Counted from the stretch's first letter, positions 42,515 to 52,544 are shown. The stretch is DNA of 64,000 nt from Gemmobacter lutimaris (GCF_003570715.1 NZ_QXXQ01000011.1:62001-126000), one strand, 5' to 3'. Notes: generated from the sequence alone by a model not told the origin. Program-made: numbers and translations.

Positions 42515-42715
42515 ATGTTCGACACACGTCTGACCCAAATTGAGCTGGCAGCACGATGGAGGATCAGCCACAGGACCCTCGAATACTGGCGCTCCACAGG
42601 CGACGGGCCGCGCTTCATCAAGATCGGACGCTTGGTCATCTACCGGATGGAGGATGTCGTGGCATTCGAGAACCGGGAGCTGAGCGAGATCCCAGCGGAA
42701 AAGGCCGGGGGCTGA
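42515..42715 (+). CDS. AlpA/excisionase-like HTH protein, copy 2
   Basis: A 66-residue paralogue of the preceding gene (QIELAARWRISHRTLEYWRSTGDGPRFIKIGRLVIYRMEDVVAFE), with an identical GAAAGGAAACGAAA leader. The recognition helix differs (SHRTLEYWR against SPRTLERWR), so targets may differ. The frame is open upstream to 42455 but the leader marks this start. Confidence 0.8.
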   Translation: MFDTRLTQIELAARWRISHRTLEYWRSTGDGPRFIKIGRLVIYRMEDVVAFENRELSEIPAEKAGG

Positions 42716-42856
42716 ACCATACAGCCTGACGTCCCCTGTGCTGCGTGCCGCAGGGAAGCTGAACAGTGAGGACCGCCATCAATGCCTGATCGGTGACTGT
42801 GCGGTCCCTGCTGGAATTAGGCCCCGCCACAACCCCCAGCAATATCAATCACTTTA

Positions 42857-42920
42857 CGCGCAATTTCGATTGCGCGCGCTCACCCCGTCGGATAGCGTCG
42901 GCTAGAACCCAATAATTGGG
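42857..42920. promoter_or_regulatory. Two palindromes upstream of the WYL regulator
   Basis: CGCGCAAT-TTCG-ATTGCGCG (42857-42876) and CCCAAT-A-ATTGGG (42908-42920) are both perfect, 44-107 bases before the regulator start. BrxR/CapW proteins repress their own operons through inverted repeats, so either may be the operator. Confidence 0.5.
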
Positions 42921-42963
42921 CGCGCATAGTAATCGTGCGCATCGACCAGGGCGGGAGCGCGTA

Positions 42964-43836
42964 GTGGAAAACGACAGGTCGGAACTTCGCTGGGGCGTCG
43001 AGCAGCGGCTCGAGTTCATCGAGTTTCGCCTGTTCTGGGAGGGGCATGTGAACCGAAGCGATGTCATGGAGCAGTTCGGGCTGTCGGTGAACCAGGCTTC
43101 ATCCGACCTGAATCGCTACATCAGCTTTGCCCCCGACAACATGACCTACGACAAGAGCGCGCGCACCTATGTGCGCGGCCCGGGCTTCAAGTCTGTGTTC
43201 GGAAAGCTGGACGCTGGCCGCTACCTGGCCCAGCTGCGCTCCCTCGAGGATGGGCTCCTCGACCGCGATGACTGCTGGACCACTGACTTGCCGGCCTTTG
43301 GCTCGACGCCAACTCCTGCGCGCGGCGTCCAACCTGAAACCTTGCGCGCAGTCGTTGGTGCCATTCGTCGCACAGAGGCGATAGAGGTCAATTACCAATC
43401 TCTCTCCCATCCCGAGCCGCGTTGGCGCTGGATTGCGCCCCATGCCATCGCCTTCGATGGGTTTCGTTGGCATGCGCGAGCCTTCTGTATGACGGACGAT
43501 TGCTTCAAGGACTTCCTGCTGTCGCGGATGCTGGAAGTGCGCGGGACCGCCGAGGCTGCAACCTCTGCCGCCGAAGACGACGACTGGCATTCGGAGGTCA
43601 CGCTGGAGGTAGGCCCCCACCCGGACCTGTCCGATACACAGGCCAAGGTGATCGCGCTCGACTACGGCATGCAAGACGGGAAAGCCGAAATCAAGGTTCG
43701 CCGCGCGCTGCTCTATTACACACTCAAGCGTCTTGGACTGGACACGGATCCATCCGCCAGGAAGCCGCAGGATCAGCAAATCGTGCTGATCAACCGCGAT
43801 CAGATTCATTCTCGCGCTGGAAGCGCCGCGCCATGA
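42964..43836 (+). CDS. brxR: WYL-domain regulator, BrxR/CapW type
   Basis: A 290-residue transcription factor: winged HTH (~5-65, WGVEQRLEFIEFRLFWEGHVNRSDVMEQFGLSVNQASSDLNRY), WYL domain (~120-200, including WRWIAPHAIAFDGFRWHARAFC) and C-terminal WCX extension (~210-285). These regulators head BREX, CBASS and other defence loci and sense an unknown nucleotide ligand. GTG at 42964 is selected by GGGAG upstream; a TTG at 42916 is the only earlier in-frame start. The next gene is brxA, confirming the BREX context. Confidence 0.87.
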   Translation: MENDRSELRWGVEQRLEFIEFRLFWEGHVNRSDVMEQFGLSVNQASSDLNRYISFAPDNMTYDKSARTYVRGPGFKSVFGKLDAGRYLAQLRSLEDGLLDRDDCWTTDLPAFGSTPTPARGVQPETLRAVVGAIRRTEAIEVNYQSLSHPEPRWRWIAPHAIAFDGFRWHARAFCMTDDCFKDFLLSRMLEVRGTAEAATSAAEDDDWHSEVTLEVGPHPDLSDTQAKVIALDYGMQDGKAEIKVRRALLYYTLKRLGLDTDPSARKPQDQQIVLINRDQIHSRAGSAAP

Positions 43837-43862
43837 CGACCGCAAATCTACAACCCTAGAAG

Positions 43863-44330
43863 ATGTCCTTCGCGACCGGCGGTCTGCTCCTGAACGAAAG
43901 CGTGGAAGTGGCCCGGCTTCATGTCCCGACAGAAGCGTGGGACGTCACCTTGCAGCGCGCGTTGGAGGAAGGCGTCACCTCGTTGCCCAAAGCCGCCTCG
44001 CGCCGTCGCACCCTTCGTGAGATCGTCAACCGGATTTCAATGCTAGATGAGGCAGAGCTCGAGTTTCTGGTTGATGGCGCAGACCGCCAAGACCAGCAGG
44101 CATTGCTGTGGCTTGCCGCCTGTCGAGCATACCGTTTTGTCCGGGAGTTCGCGACCGAAGTCATCCATGAGCGTTTCCTGTCGTTCCAGTTTGACCTGCC
44201 GCTCGATAGCTTCGATGTACTGTTCTCCGCGAAGGCTGAATGGGACGAAGGCCTTGCTGGGATCAGCCCGACGACGCGCGCGAAACACCGCGAAGCCGGG
44301 ATGGAATGGTCGAAAGCCTCCGCGTTCTAA
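43863..44330 (+). pseudogene. brxA: BrxA (DUF1819), truncated at the C-terminus
   Basis: A 155-residue remnant of BrxA, a DNA-binding BREX protein usually near 200 residues. The core is clear: RTLREIVNRISMLDEAELEFLVDGADRQDQQALLWLAACRAYRFVREFATEVI and FDLPLDSFDVLFSAKAEWDEGLAGISPTTRAKHREAG. The natural C-terminal helix is lost and replaced by a short tail (MEWSKASAF) that runs into an IS110 fragment. No brxB, brxC, pglX, pglZ or brxL follows, so the BREX system is not functional here. Confidence 0.82.
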
Positions 44331-44332
44331 GG

Positions 44333-45001
44333 GTTTGTCGAAAGACGGCCATCCAGGCGCGCCGCATCGCCTTGCAGATGATCCAGACGACGATTGTCTG
44401 CGCGCCCGACAAGTTGCGAGACCCGTTGCGGCAGATGACGCGCCTGCAACTGATCCGGACGTTGGCAGCCTGGCGGCCTGATCTCACGGCGTATCGGGAA
44501 GTCGAAGAAGCCTATCGCATCTCGCTCAAATCGTTGGCGCGGCGCTATCTCGAATTGCATGACGAGATCGCCGATCTGGATGACATGATCGAAGCCATCG
44601 TCAAAGATCTTGCCCCCGAGCTGCTCGAACGGAGAGGGATCGGTCTGAACAGTGCGGCGCAACTCCTGCTGACGGCAGGAGACAATCCAGAGCGCCTGAA
44701 ATCCGAAGCCAGCTTCGCCGCGCTCTGCGGCGTTAGCCCTGTCCCGGCGTCATCAGGCAAGACCGTCAGGCACAGGTTGAATCGAGGCGGTGATCGCGCG
44801 GCCAACAGCACCATCCACATTATCGCGATCGGACGGTTGCGACTGGACCAGCGCACCCAAGCCTACGTTACCAAGCGCATCGCTGCCGGCAACTCGAAGC
44901 TGGAAGCCATTCGCAGCCTCAAGCGCTATGTCGCCCGAGAAGTCTTCGGCATCATCATGCGGCGCCAGAAGCAGATCAATCAGTCCCAAATCGCCGCTTG
45001 A
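44333..45001 (+). mobile_element. IS110-family transposase, C-terminal fragment
   Basis: The frame encodes the Transposase_20/IS116-IS110-IS902 C-terminal domain (LLERRGIGLNSAAQLLLTAGDNPERLKSEASFAALCGVSPVPASSGK, then HRLNRGGDRAANSTIHIIAIGRLRLD), including its conserved serine. The N-terminal RuvC-like DEDD catalytic half is missing. It abuts the broken brxA and is an inactive remnant. Confidence 0.85.
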
Positions 45002-45017
45002 CTCTTAGAAGGGCGTC

Positions 45018-45323
45018 CAAGGATCGCAGTTCACGTCCTTCGCCTGGACCGACCGGCTGAAACGGATCGGCACCCGGATCTCGATGGACGGCAAGGGCTG
45101 CTGTCCCGACAACATCTTCATCGAGCGTCTCTGGCGCTCCCTGAAGTATGAATGCGTCTATCTGCATGCTTGGGAGACGGGGTCACAGGCAAAAGCTGGC
45201 ATCGGCCGCTGGATCACTTTCTACAACCACCAGCGGCCTCACGCCGCCCATGGCGGTCAACCGCCCGCCGTGGTCTACTTCAACACCACCGAAACCGATC
45301 AGCAGGTGCAGGCAGTAGCTTAA
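45018..45323 (+). mobile_element. IS3-family transposase OrfB, C-terminal fragment
   Basis: Frame from about 45018 (GSQFTSFAWTDRLKRIG) through MDGKGCCPDNIFIERLWRSLKYECVYLHAW and WITFYNHQRPHAAHGGQPPAVVYFN: the last part of the DDE rve domain with the catalytic Glu in FIERLWRSLK, but without the first two Asp regions. GTCCAAGGATCG occurs at both 45015 and 45339, flanking the fragment. OrfA and the left end are missing. Confidence 0.82.
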
Positions 45324-47677
45324 ACAACCCGAAAAACTGTCCAAGGATCGGGGAGTAGCTCACTGTAATCAGGCTTTGTTTGCTTTCAAGGTCGCAAGGA
45401 GCGCGGGAGGTATAGCGTCACTGGGTACTGTGGGTGGTGAACAAGGCGTATTCAAAGCACACAGCGTGTTCACCAATCGCATCTGCTCGACAGTCTCGCA
45501 TTTCGCTTCCCGCAGACGCAGTGCGCCGAAAACCAGCGCCAGCCCCTTGGCGCGGGACACCGCGACATTGATGCGGTTGAGCGAGAACAGGAACTCCATT
45601 CCGCGCGAGGTTTCCTCGGCTGATGAGGCGGTCATCGAGACGAGGCAGACCGGGGCTTCCTGTCCCTGGAACTTGTCCACTGTGCCCACACGGATGGCCT
45701 CCGGCAGCGCGTCGCGCAGGGCGTTAACCTGTGCGTTGTAGGGGGCGACGACGATAATGTCGGTCGCCTGCAACGGTCGGGTGGTGCCGTCCTTCTCTGT
45801 CCACGTGCCTGTCAGGAGGTCGGTTACGGCCGCGCGGATCGCTTCAACCTCTTCGGCCGCGATCTGCGCATTGCCCTCGTGCAGGACAGGCACCCAGAAT
45901 GCCCCCACCTCGGGGAACCGCGTGCCACGGAGAGCCTGACGCGCGGTGTCAGGGTGGCTGGTCAGCCGCCCCTCATAGACCTGATCCGAGATGAAACGGC
46001 AGACCTCGGGGTGCATTCGCCGAGAGACGGGCAGGAAGATGCCGCGATCCGGCGGGACCGTCGCATGCTCGCCCAGCATCCAGTCGAGGCAGGACAGGTT
46101 CGCAGGCTCAGGATGCGCGCCCTGGATCACCTGCGGCAGTTGGCGCGGGTCGCCGACCAGCACGATGTTGCGGGCCGCCCGGCCCATGGCGACCATATTG
46201 GCCAGCCCTACTTGCCCCGCCTCATCCACGAAAAGCCAGTCGAAGGCCTGAACATTCTCGTCGCGAGAGAAGAACCAGGCCGTCGCGCCGACAACATGCG
46301 GGCCACAAGCCGCCTCGTCATTGCTGGTAGTGCGGCGCACCGGGCAATCGTCGGGGTAGCCGTCATCGTCGCCGCTGGTCTTGTGAACCAGATCGAGCGT
46401 GATCGGCAGATCCTCATCCTCGAGCGCAGCAAGACATCCCATCAGGACGTTGCGGATCGCTTCGTGGCTGTTCGATGTCACACCGACTCGGGCGCCTTTG
46501 CGCACCAAGGACAGGATCGCCCGGGCGGTGACATAGGTCTTGCCCGTACCGGGCGGCCCCTGGATCGGCAACACGGTTTCGTCCATTGCGCCGACCGCCG
46601 TGATCGTGCCCGCCACCGGGTCACTCACCTGCATCAGCGGGCCGGTCGTCAGGCGGGGCGCCGCGCGCGACAGCAGATCATCGACGGCCCGCCAGGCACG
46701 CGGCCCGCATTGGTCGGCAATGACGTAACGTAAGGCGCCAAGGATGGGTTTGGGATCAAGTGGCCAGTCGGGGTGCAGGTTCACCCGGTTGCCGAGAAGA
46801 TGATCTTTTCCGGGCCCAGCCCTCACCGTGACCTGCCGCCTCTTGCGATCCATCTCTGTGATGCTGACCGAGATCGGGGGACCATCGAACACTGGCACCG
46901 TCGCGCTCTTGCCGGGGCGAAGCTTCGTTTCCTGTAGGGGAAAGCGATAGCTGCGGGCAAAGGACCGCTTGACCGGCTCGATCGGACCAATCGCTTCCAG
47001 CCCCGCCAGCGCGTCCAGATCGTCGAGCAGGTCGTCCTCGTCCTTGGACGCGGAGTCGAACACCGCCCATTGCGCGGGCTTGGCCTCGCGCTTGTGGAAA
47101 AGGCCGAGGTTGAACAGCAGCGCCTGCCGGTCCTCGGGCAAGCCTGATCCGGCAAGTGCCGCGCGCAAGGCTTGCGCATCGGCATCTTCCTCGGCCTCTT
47201 TCGGCCCGGCGTCAGGGGCCAGGGTCGGCCACGGCCCCGCAGGCCGGATACTCACAAGCCAGTCGCGCAGTTCCTCGGTCGAGATGCAGTCGATGCGATT
47301 GTAATCCTCGATCTCGTCTAGGATCTGCTGTTCGCCCGTCTCGCGCCAGCGTTCGTAGGCGACAACCGATCCGCCCGCCGTCTTCACCTCGCCCTCACGC
47401 ACCCGGCCGTAGAAGGCCTCCATCGACTTGATGGAATAGTTCCGTTCCGACCCGATCAGCCCGCCACGCACCACGGCGAACAGATCGACAAAGCGACGTT
47501 CGCGCAGCATGCGATCGAGGAAGGCCTCGCCGATCCCGTATTTCGTGGTCAGGCGGCGCTGCGCGGTGATCTCGTAAGCGGCGTAATGATAGATGCGTGC
47601 AGCAGGGAACGCCTCCAGTCGCGCGCGGAAGAAGGCGAGAAGCTCCGAGAGTGCCTTGGCCTCTGCCACGTGGTCAT

Positions 47678-47691
47678 GTGCCCAGTGCCCA
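47678..47691. repeat. 7-bp tandem duplication causing a frameshift
   Basis: GTGCCCA occurs twice in a row. On the minus strand TGGGCAC is doubled inside the exonuclease-like segment of the nuclease/helicase gene. Confidence 0.85.
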
Positions 47692-48330
47692 GAAGGCGCG
47701 GAACTGCCCGTCGGCCCAGACCCCGTGCAGGTATTCGAGGCCTCCCTCGTAATGCGGATCGCCCTCGATGTCGTAGAACAGATCGCCCGGCTGCGGCGCG
47801 GGCAGTAGGTCAAAGCCCTTGCCGGGTTCGGCTGAGCGCAACTCGAAGGACGGGGAGCCGGTCTTGCGGGCGTGCTGCAGCCGGGCCTGCGTCACCAGAC
47901 GCGCGCGGGTGCCCTCGGCCATGCCCCGCACCGGACGATCCACTTCCGCAAGGGCCGCCATCGTGTTGATCCCTGCCACCTCCAGCTTCTTGACCTGCCC
48001 GCGGCTTATGTTCGCCACGTTGAACAGGCTGTCCTCGGCCTGCCAGAGGCTTTCGCAGTGATCTGCCCAACGACACGGGCCGCAATCGGCGCAAGGCACG
48101 GGGCGCGTGGGCATTGGGGCTGCCACGAAGGACTCCAGCCGCCCCCGCGCCGCCCGCGCGTAATGGACATAGTCCGCCAGCCGCAACGTCGCGCGTTCAC
48201 CGGTGCCCAGTTCGACATGGGTGAACTCGGGCGCGATACCCTGCACTTCGGTCAGAAAGTCGGAATAAAGCACGAGTTGCAGCACATGCTTGGGATGCGG
48301 GCTGCGTTTCAGTTTGGTATCGGCCACCTC

Positions 48331-48364
48331 ATAGCTGAACGGGCCAAATAGCTGAACGGGCCAA
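48331..48364. repeat. 17-bp tandem duplication causing a frameshift
   Basis: ATAGCTGAACGGGCCAA occurs twice in a row (48331-48347 and 48348-48364), inside the nuclease domain coding region of the same gene. Confidence 0.92.
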
Positions 48365-48731
48365 GGGCCGAGGGGCGATCCACCCGCAAAAGGAAATCCG
48401 ACCAGCCGCCCCAGTTGCCCGACAGGAAGGCGCCCTGAAACACGACCTCGGCCCCCCGTGCCAGCGCGTGCCGGGTCGCCTGCGCATCGGCGAGCAGATC
48501 GCCGCGGGGAATCTCCACCACTACTTTTCCAGCGGACTTGAGCTTCGCCAGATGCGCCGCCTCATGCGCGTCGCCCTGTTTCTGCAACAAGGCGGCATCC
48601 TCGCTCTCCTTGCCCGGTTCCGGCCCCTCGCCGCGCAGGTGCATCAGATCGAGCGTGGTGGCATGGGCACACCCCATGAACCGCATCAGATCGGTTGCCG
48701 AGAACAGGATGCTGTCGCCGAGGTTCCGCAT

Positions 48732-49091
48732 GGTCGCCTTGCAATCGAGAATGAGCACAACCCGAAGCTTGACTGTCTCGACGGGTCGCAGGGTCGTCAA
48801 TAGCAGTCTTGGGTGTCAGTTCCTGACAGGTGCGGTGCGCCGATGAGGTTGCACGTCCATGACTGCACCCACGACCGAGTTGATCGCAGGCGCAGACATT
48901 CGGCGCGTCGTCCTCGCCGGTGATGCGAGGGCGTCTTGCCGTGCGCATCGATGCAGGCTTGCCTTTCGCATCCATCCGCACCGCGAAACACATCTGGCCC
49001 CGGTTGCGCCGCCGGATTTTCGGCTGTGCGCGGTGCTCCGATCTGCCCGTTGATCATGCGCTCCCGGCAATTTTTCGGCCATCCGATCGCC
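48732..49091. other. 360-base stretch without a supported gene
   Basis: Between the YhaN-like gene and the broken nuclease/helicase. Open frames exist on both strands but have Arg/Cys-rich shadow-type composition and no ribosome sites at convincing starts. It may contain the promoter of the nuclease/helicase. Confidence 0.5.
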
Positions 49092-52000
49092 TCAAACCCC
49101 GATCCTGTGGATCTGCACGCGGTCGGCACAGACCTCTCGGGCGATATCGACGACATGGCGATGATGGGTCAGGTAAATCGCCTGTCCGCGCCGGCCGAGC
49201 CTTTCCATCACGCAACAGGCCGAACGCGTCCGATCTTCGTCGAAAGTTTCGAAGATGTCGTCGCAGAAGAACGGCAGCGACGTTCCCTGATGCGCAAGCT
49301 GTTCATAGGCCGCGGCGCGCAGGGCAAGGTAAAGCTGAAACCGGGTGCCCTTGGACATGTCCTGCGCCTGCTTGGCCATGCCTTTGGAATCGAACGCCAA
49401 AAGCGTTTCGGAGGCGCCATCGACCTGGGTTCGCAGCTGCGAATAGGCGCCGTTCGTCAACTCGGCAAAGGCGGTTTCAGTGGCCTGCATCATCGCGCTG
49501 CGATGCGTATCGCGGTAGCGCCGGATCGCAGCGTCGGCCAGGTGATATCCGAGGCTCAACTCCAGGTGCCGAAGCGCCGCTTCCTGCATTTCCAGCTCGA
49601 TCGTCGTTTTCCGTTCGACCAGACGCGCCACCTCGGCATCCCCGCCGATCGAGCGCAACTCCTGCACCGCCGCGGCGCGGGCCTCGATCTTCGCCTTGTA
49701 GAGAGCCTCGGCGGTCTCGAGATCGGCCTCGACTTCCTCGAATCGGGCCCGCAGATCAGCCTGCGAGGTCTCGGCCAGAGCATGCCGCGCCGCGTCCAGA
49801 TCCGCAAGAGCGAGCGTCGCCAACAGATCGCGTTCAAGGTGCGCAAGCCTGCCGCGGTCGCCGATCACCTGCGCAGCCGTGCTGACGGCCTGCCGAAGAG
49901 CCTCCAGCGAGCCCGTCTCGACGCCCTCCGGAAACAGCCGCGCCATCTTCTCGACAGCAAGACGGATATCGTCCAGCGTTCTTCTGGTCTCTGAGAGCGC
50001 CTCGTCCAGTGCCACAATCCGCTGCGCGAGATCGAGCGATTTTTCCTCGGCGGCGACCGCTTCGTCGGCTTTCGCCACCAAGGCATCATAGTCAGCGCGC
50101 GGCGCCTCCGAAATCTCGACGCCTGCCCGCTCGCCGAGGTCTCGCACCCGCTTCGAGAACTGAGCCTGATCCGCCTCCATGCCCAGCACTTGGCGTTCCA
50201 GCGCGATCCGCTCGGTGTCGAGCGCGCGCAGATCATGAAGCGGTTTCAGGGATGCCTCGAGCAGGCTTGCGTTCATGGCTTCGGGAAGGAGTTTGGCGAT
50301 TTTCGCCGCCCAATCGTGCCGAAGTTGCGCCGCCTTGCGTTCCATATCCGCCAGTTTTGCGACCCGTTTTTCCCGCTCGCCCATGAGATCGTCAATGCGC
50401 GACCGGGCCGCCCGCAGCTTTTCCTTGTGCGCGCGCTGCCCGGTGAGAATGGCCTTCGCCTCGGCGACAATGTCCTCGAAGCGCGGCTCCTCGCGGCGCA
50501 GAAGCGGGGCGAGACCCTCGATCAACCTCTCTGCCCTTGCGAATGTCTCGCGGTGGTCCTCCTGCAGGCGCCGCAACTCCGCCGCGGCCTGCGCAGCCGT
50601 TCCCAGCTTGCGCAGCCATGCGACAAAAGTCTCCGGCATCATCGGCGCGCCGATGCCCGTCTGTCGCGCGGCGGATGTCAGGCCGTCCAGCGCCGTCTGC
50701 CGCTCTGCCGCCAAGGCCGCGATCTGCTGGTCCATCAGGCTTGCGCGAGCCTCCAGAGCGGCCAGATCCTGTTCGTGCTGGCGCAATGTGCCGAGGTCCG
50801 CGGCATGCGAGAGGCGCAGGTCCATGGCGGTGTCGACCCGCACCATCGCCTCTTCGAACTCCGCCGCCGTTGCGGCATTCAGCTTCGCCCTGTGCTCCGC
50901 CCATAGATCGTCGCGCCCGGCCCGGAGGCTTTGGGCCTGCGCATCCTCGATCAGCCCGCTGGTCGCCTTGATCCGGCCGATCCGCGCGGCGCGTTCGGCA
51001 AGCTCCGCCCGGTTGTCCTCAAGCTCGCGGAGCGCGGTATCGTGCCGAAGCGTGACCTGTTGCACGGTCTCGAGAAGAGCTTCGGCCTCTTCGAGGGTCA
51101 GCGGGCAGGTCGGCACGGTATCGAAGCTCTGCCCCTTGATCGAAAGCGCGTCGAGAGCACCTTGCGCGCGCCCTCGCGCAGGCTCCACGGCGCTGGTCGC
51201 GGCAATGAACCGTTGCGACAAGGCATCGATGTCGAAACGCGCGCAAACCTCTTCCAGATCGCTTCCGGCAGACATCTCGCTTGCAAGCTTGCTCTGCGCC
51301 TCCTCGGCCGCCACGATCCTGTCCGCCAGATCGGCCACCTCCGAACGCTCGGTTTCGGCTAGGCGCTCCGCATCCCGCATCGCGTCGCGCAGCGCGTCGA
51401 GGTCCGAAAGGGCTGCGGAGGAGAGAACCAGTCTAGCGGGATCGACATCACCGGAGGCCCCAAGATCGCGGGCGACCACCTGCCGCATGTCCTGTAATAT
51501 CCCCGAGAGCGCCCGACGCCGCCGGTCAAGGTCGAGTTCCGCCGTCATGTACCGGCTTCGCAACGCGTCCAACGCTTCGATCTCCCCCGAGATCGCCAGG
51601 TGCTCCGGGTGCCGCTCGATCCCTGCCAGTTCCGCGCGCAAGGTGTCGATCTCTGCGCCAAGGGCGTGCTCGCGGCTCTGCGCCGTGGCCTGATCGGTGA
51701 GCATCCGCACCAGCGTTTCCGGGTCGATATCAAGGCGCGCAGGCCAGGTCGCGAAGGGCACGAGGCGCGCGCCGAGCGCATCGATCTCGCCAAGAAGGGG
51801 CAAGGCCCTGCCCCGGGCCTCAAGCTGCGCCTTGGCCGCAAACAATCCCCTGCGATGCTCCAAAGCGCGTTTTTCTTCCGCATCGGCCTCGTCGGCCGCC
51901 TGTTTGAGCTTGCGATACTGCGCCGCCGAAATGTCGAGCTCACGGATTTGCCGTTCAACCTCGGCATGGTCTTTCTTCAAGCTTGCCAGCCGCGTCGTGC

Positions 52001-52544
52001 TCGCTCGCTTGCGATAAAGGCCGTCGGCTTCCGCCCGGACGCGGTCGAGCACCTCCGAAAGGTCGCTGATCCCGGCAGCGGCGGAAAACAGCAACCGGCC
52101 GATATCGCCCTTCGCCCTGGTGATTTCCTCGCCCCCTCTCTCGATCGTCGCGTCATCGAGACAAAAGAGGTTGCGGTAGTCCTCTTCCGAGAGCCCGCCC
52201 AGATGGGCCTGCAGGGCGCTATTCGGCACCTCCGCGCCCCGGGCATCGCGCAGCGAGGGTTCGCGGTTCGGCAGCCGCGTGAAGGCCATTTCCGTTCCGT
52301 CGATATCGAGCACACCCGATACCCGCAAGTTCTTGCGTTGATGCAGGAAATCGTAAGGCTCCCGATGCGGGAAGCCGTAGAGCAACCGCAGAAATCCCTC
52401 CATCGTCGTGGTCTTGCCCGCCTCGTTGCGGCCGATGATCACATGGAAGTCCGGCTCCCCGTCGCCCCGAGGCGCCCCGAAATCGAAACTCTGGCCGCTG
52501 AAACCACCGAAAAGCTCGAGGTCGAGCTGTCGCAACCGCATCAT
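49092..52544 (-). CDS. YhaN-like SMC/Rad50-type ATPase
   Basis: A 1,150-residue ATPase: N-terminal half of the ABC head with Walker A GRNEAGKTTTM (~38), long coiled coils (~170-1020) with no zinc hook motif seen, and the C-terminal head half with signature MSKGTRFQLYLALRAAA, Walker B PFFCDDIFETFDEDR and HHRH near the end. It overlaps the phosphoesterase gene by ATGA (52541-52544), a Rad50-Mre11/SbcCD-like pair. By family it should process DNA ends or structures. Both lie in a defence-rich region. Confidence 0.87.
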   Translation of the reverse strand: MMRLRQLDLELFGGFSGQSFDFGAPRGDGEPDFHVIIGRNEAGKTTTMEGFLRLLYGFPHREPYDFLHQRKNLRVSGVLDIDGTEMAFTRLPNREPSLRDARGAEVPNSALQAHLGGLSEEDYRNLFCLDDATIERGGEEITRAKGDIGRLLFSAAAGISDLSEVLDRVRAEADGLYRKRASTTRLASLKKDHAEVERQIRELDISAAQYRKLKQAADEADAEEKRALEHRRGLFAAKAQLEARGRALPLLGEIDALGARLVPFATWPARLDIDPETLVRMLTDQATAQSREHALGAEIDTLRAELAGIERHPEHLAISGEIEALDALRSRYMTAELDLDRRRRALSGILQDMRQVVARDLGASGDVDPARLVLSSAALSDLDALRDAMRDAERLAETERSEVADLADRIVAAEEAQSKLASEMSAGSDLEEVCARFDIDALSQRFIAATSAVEPARGRAQGALDALSIKGQSFDTVPTCPLTLEEAEALLETVQQVTLRHDTALRELEDNRAELAERAARIGRIKATSGLIEDAQAQSLRAGRDDLWAEHRAKLNAATAAEFEEAMVRVDTAMDLRLSHAADLGTLRQHEQDLAALEARASLMDQQIAALAAERQTALDGLTSAARQTGIGAPMMPETFVAWLRKLGTAAQAAAELRRLQEDHRETFARAERLIEGLAPLLRREEPRFEDIVAEAKAILTGQRAHKEKLRAARSRIDDLMGEREKRVAKLADMERKAAQLRHDWAAKIAKLLPEAMNASLLEASLKPLHDLRALDTERIALERQVLGMEADQAQFSKRVRDLGERAGVEISEAPRADYDALVAKADEAVAAEEKSLDLAQRIVALDEALSETRRTLDDIRLAVEKMARLFPEGVETGSLEALRQAVSTAAQVIGDRGRLAHLERDLLATLALADLDAARHALAETSQADLRARFEEVEADLETAEALYKAKIEARAAAVQELRSIGGDAEVARLVERKTTIELEMQEAALRHLELSLGYHLADAAIRRYRDTHRSAMMQATETAFAELTNGAYSQLRTQVDGASETLLAFDSKGMAKQAQDMSKGTRFQLYLALRAAAYEQLAHQGTSLPFFCDDIFETFDEDRTRSACCVMERLGRRGQAIYLTHHRHVVDIAREVCADRVQIHRIGV

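Larger units (their letters stand above)
45369..48731 (-). pseudogene. TM0106-family RecB nuclease/SF1 helicase, disrupted by two tandem duplications
   Basis: Three consecutive minus-strand frames make one ~1,110-residue gene. Part 1 (from ATG 48731) starts GDSILFSATDLMRFMGCAH; part 2 has DTKLKR of the RecB-like nuclease, a CADCGPCRWADHC cluster and FYDIEGDPHYEGG of the exonuclease-like domain; part 3 has the helicase (GPPGTGKTYVTARA, FVDEAGQV, VGDPRQLPQV, VDKFQGQE, RINVAVSRAK). Removing one copy of a 17-bp tandem repeat (48331-48364) joins GPFSY to EVADTK, and removing one copy of a 7-bp repeat (47678-47691) joins FWA to HDHVAE, restoring the family sequence. Either lesion alone inactivates the full-length product. 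Confidence 0.88.

Noticed and set aside
48797-49156. Minus-strand frame between YhaN-like and nuclease/helicase genes
   Set aside because: Overlaps the 3' end of the YhaN-like gene and has shadow-type composition.
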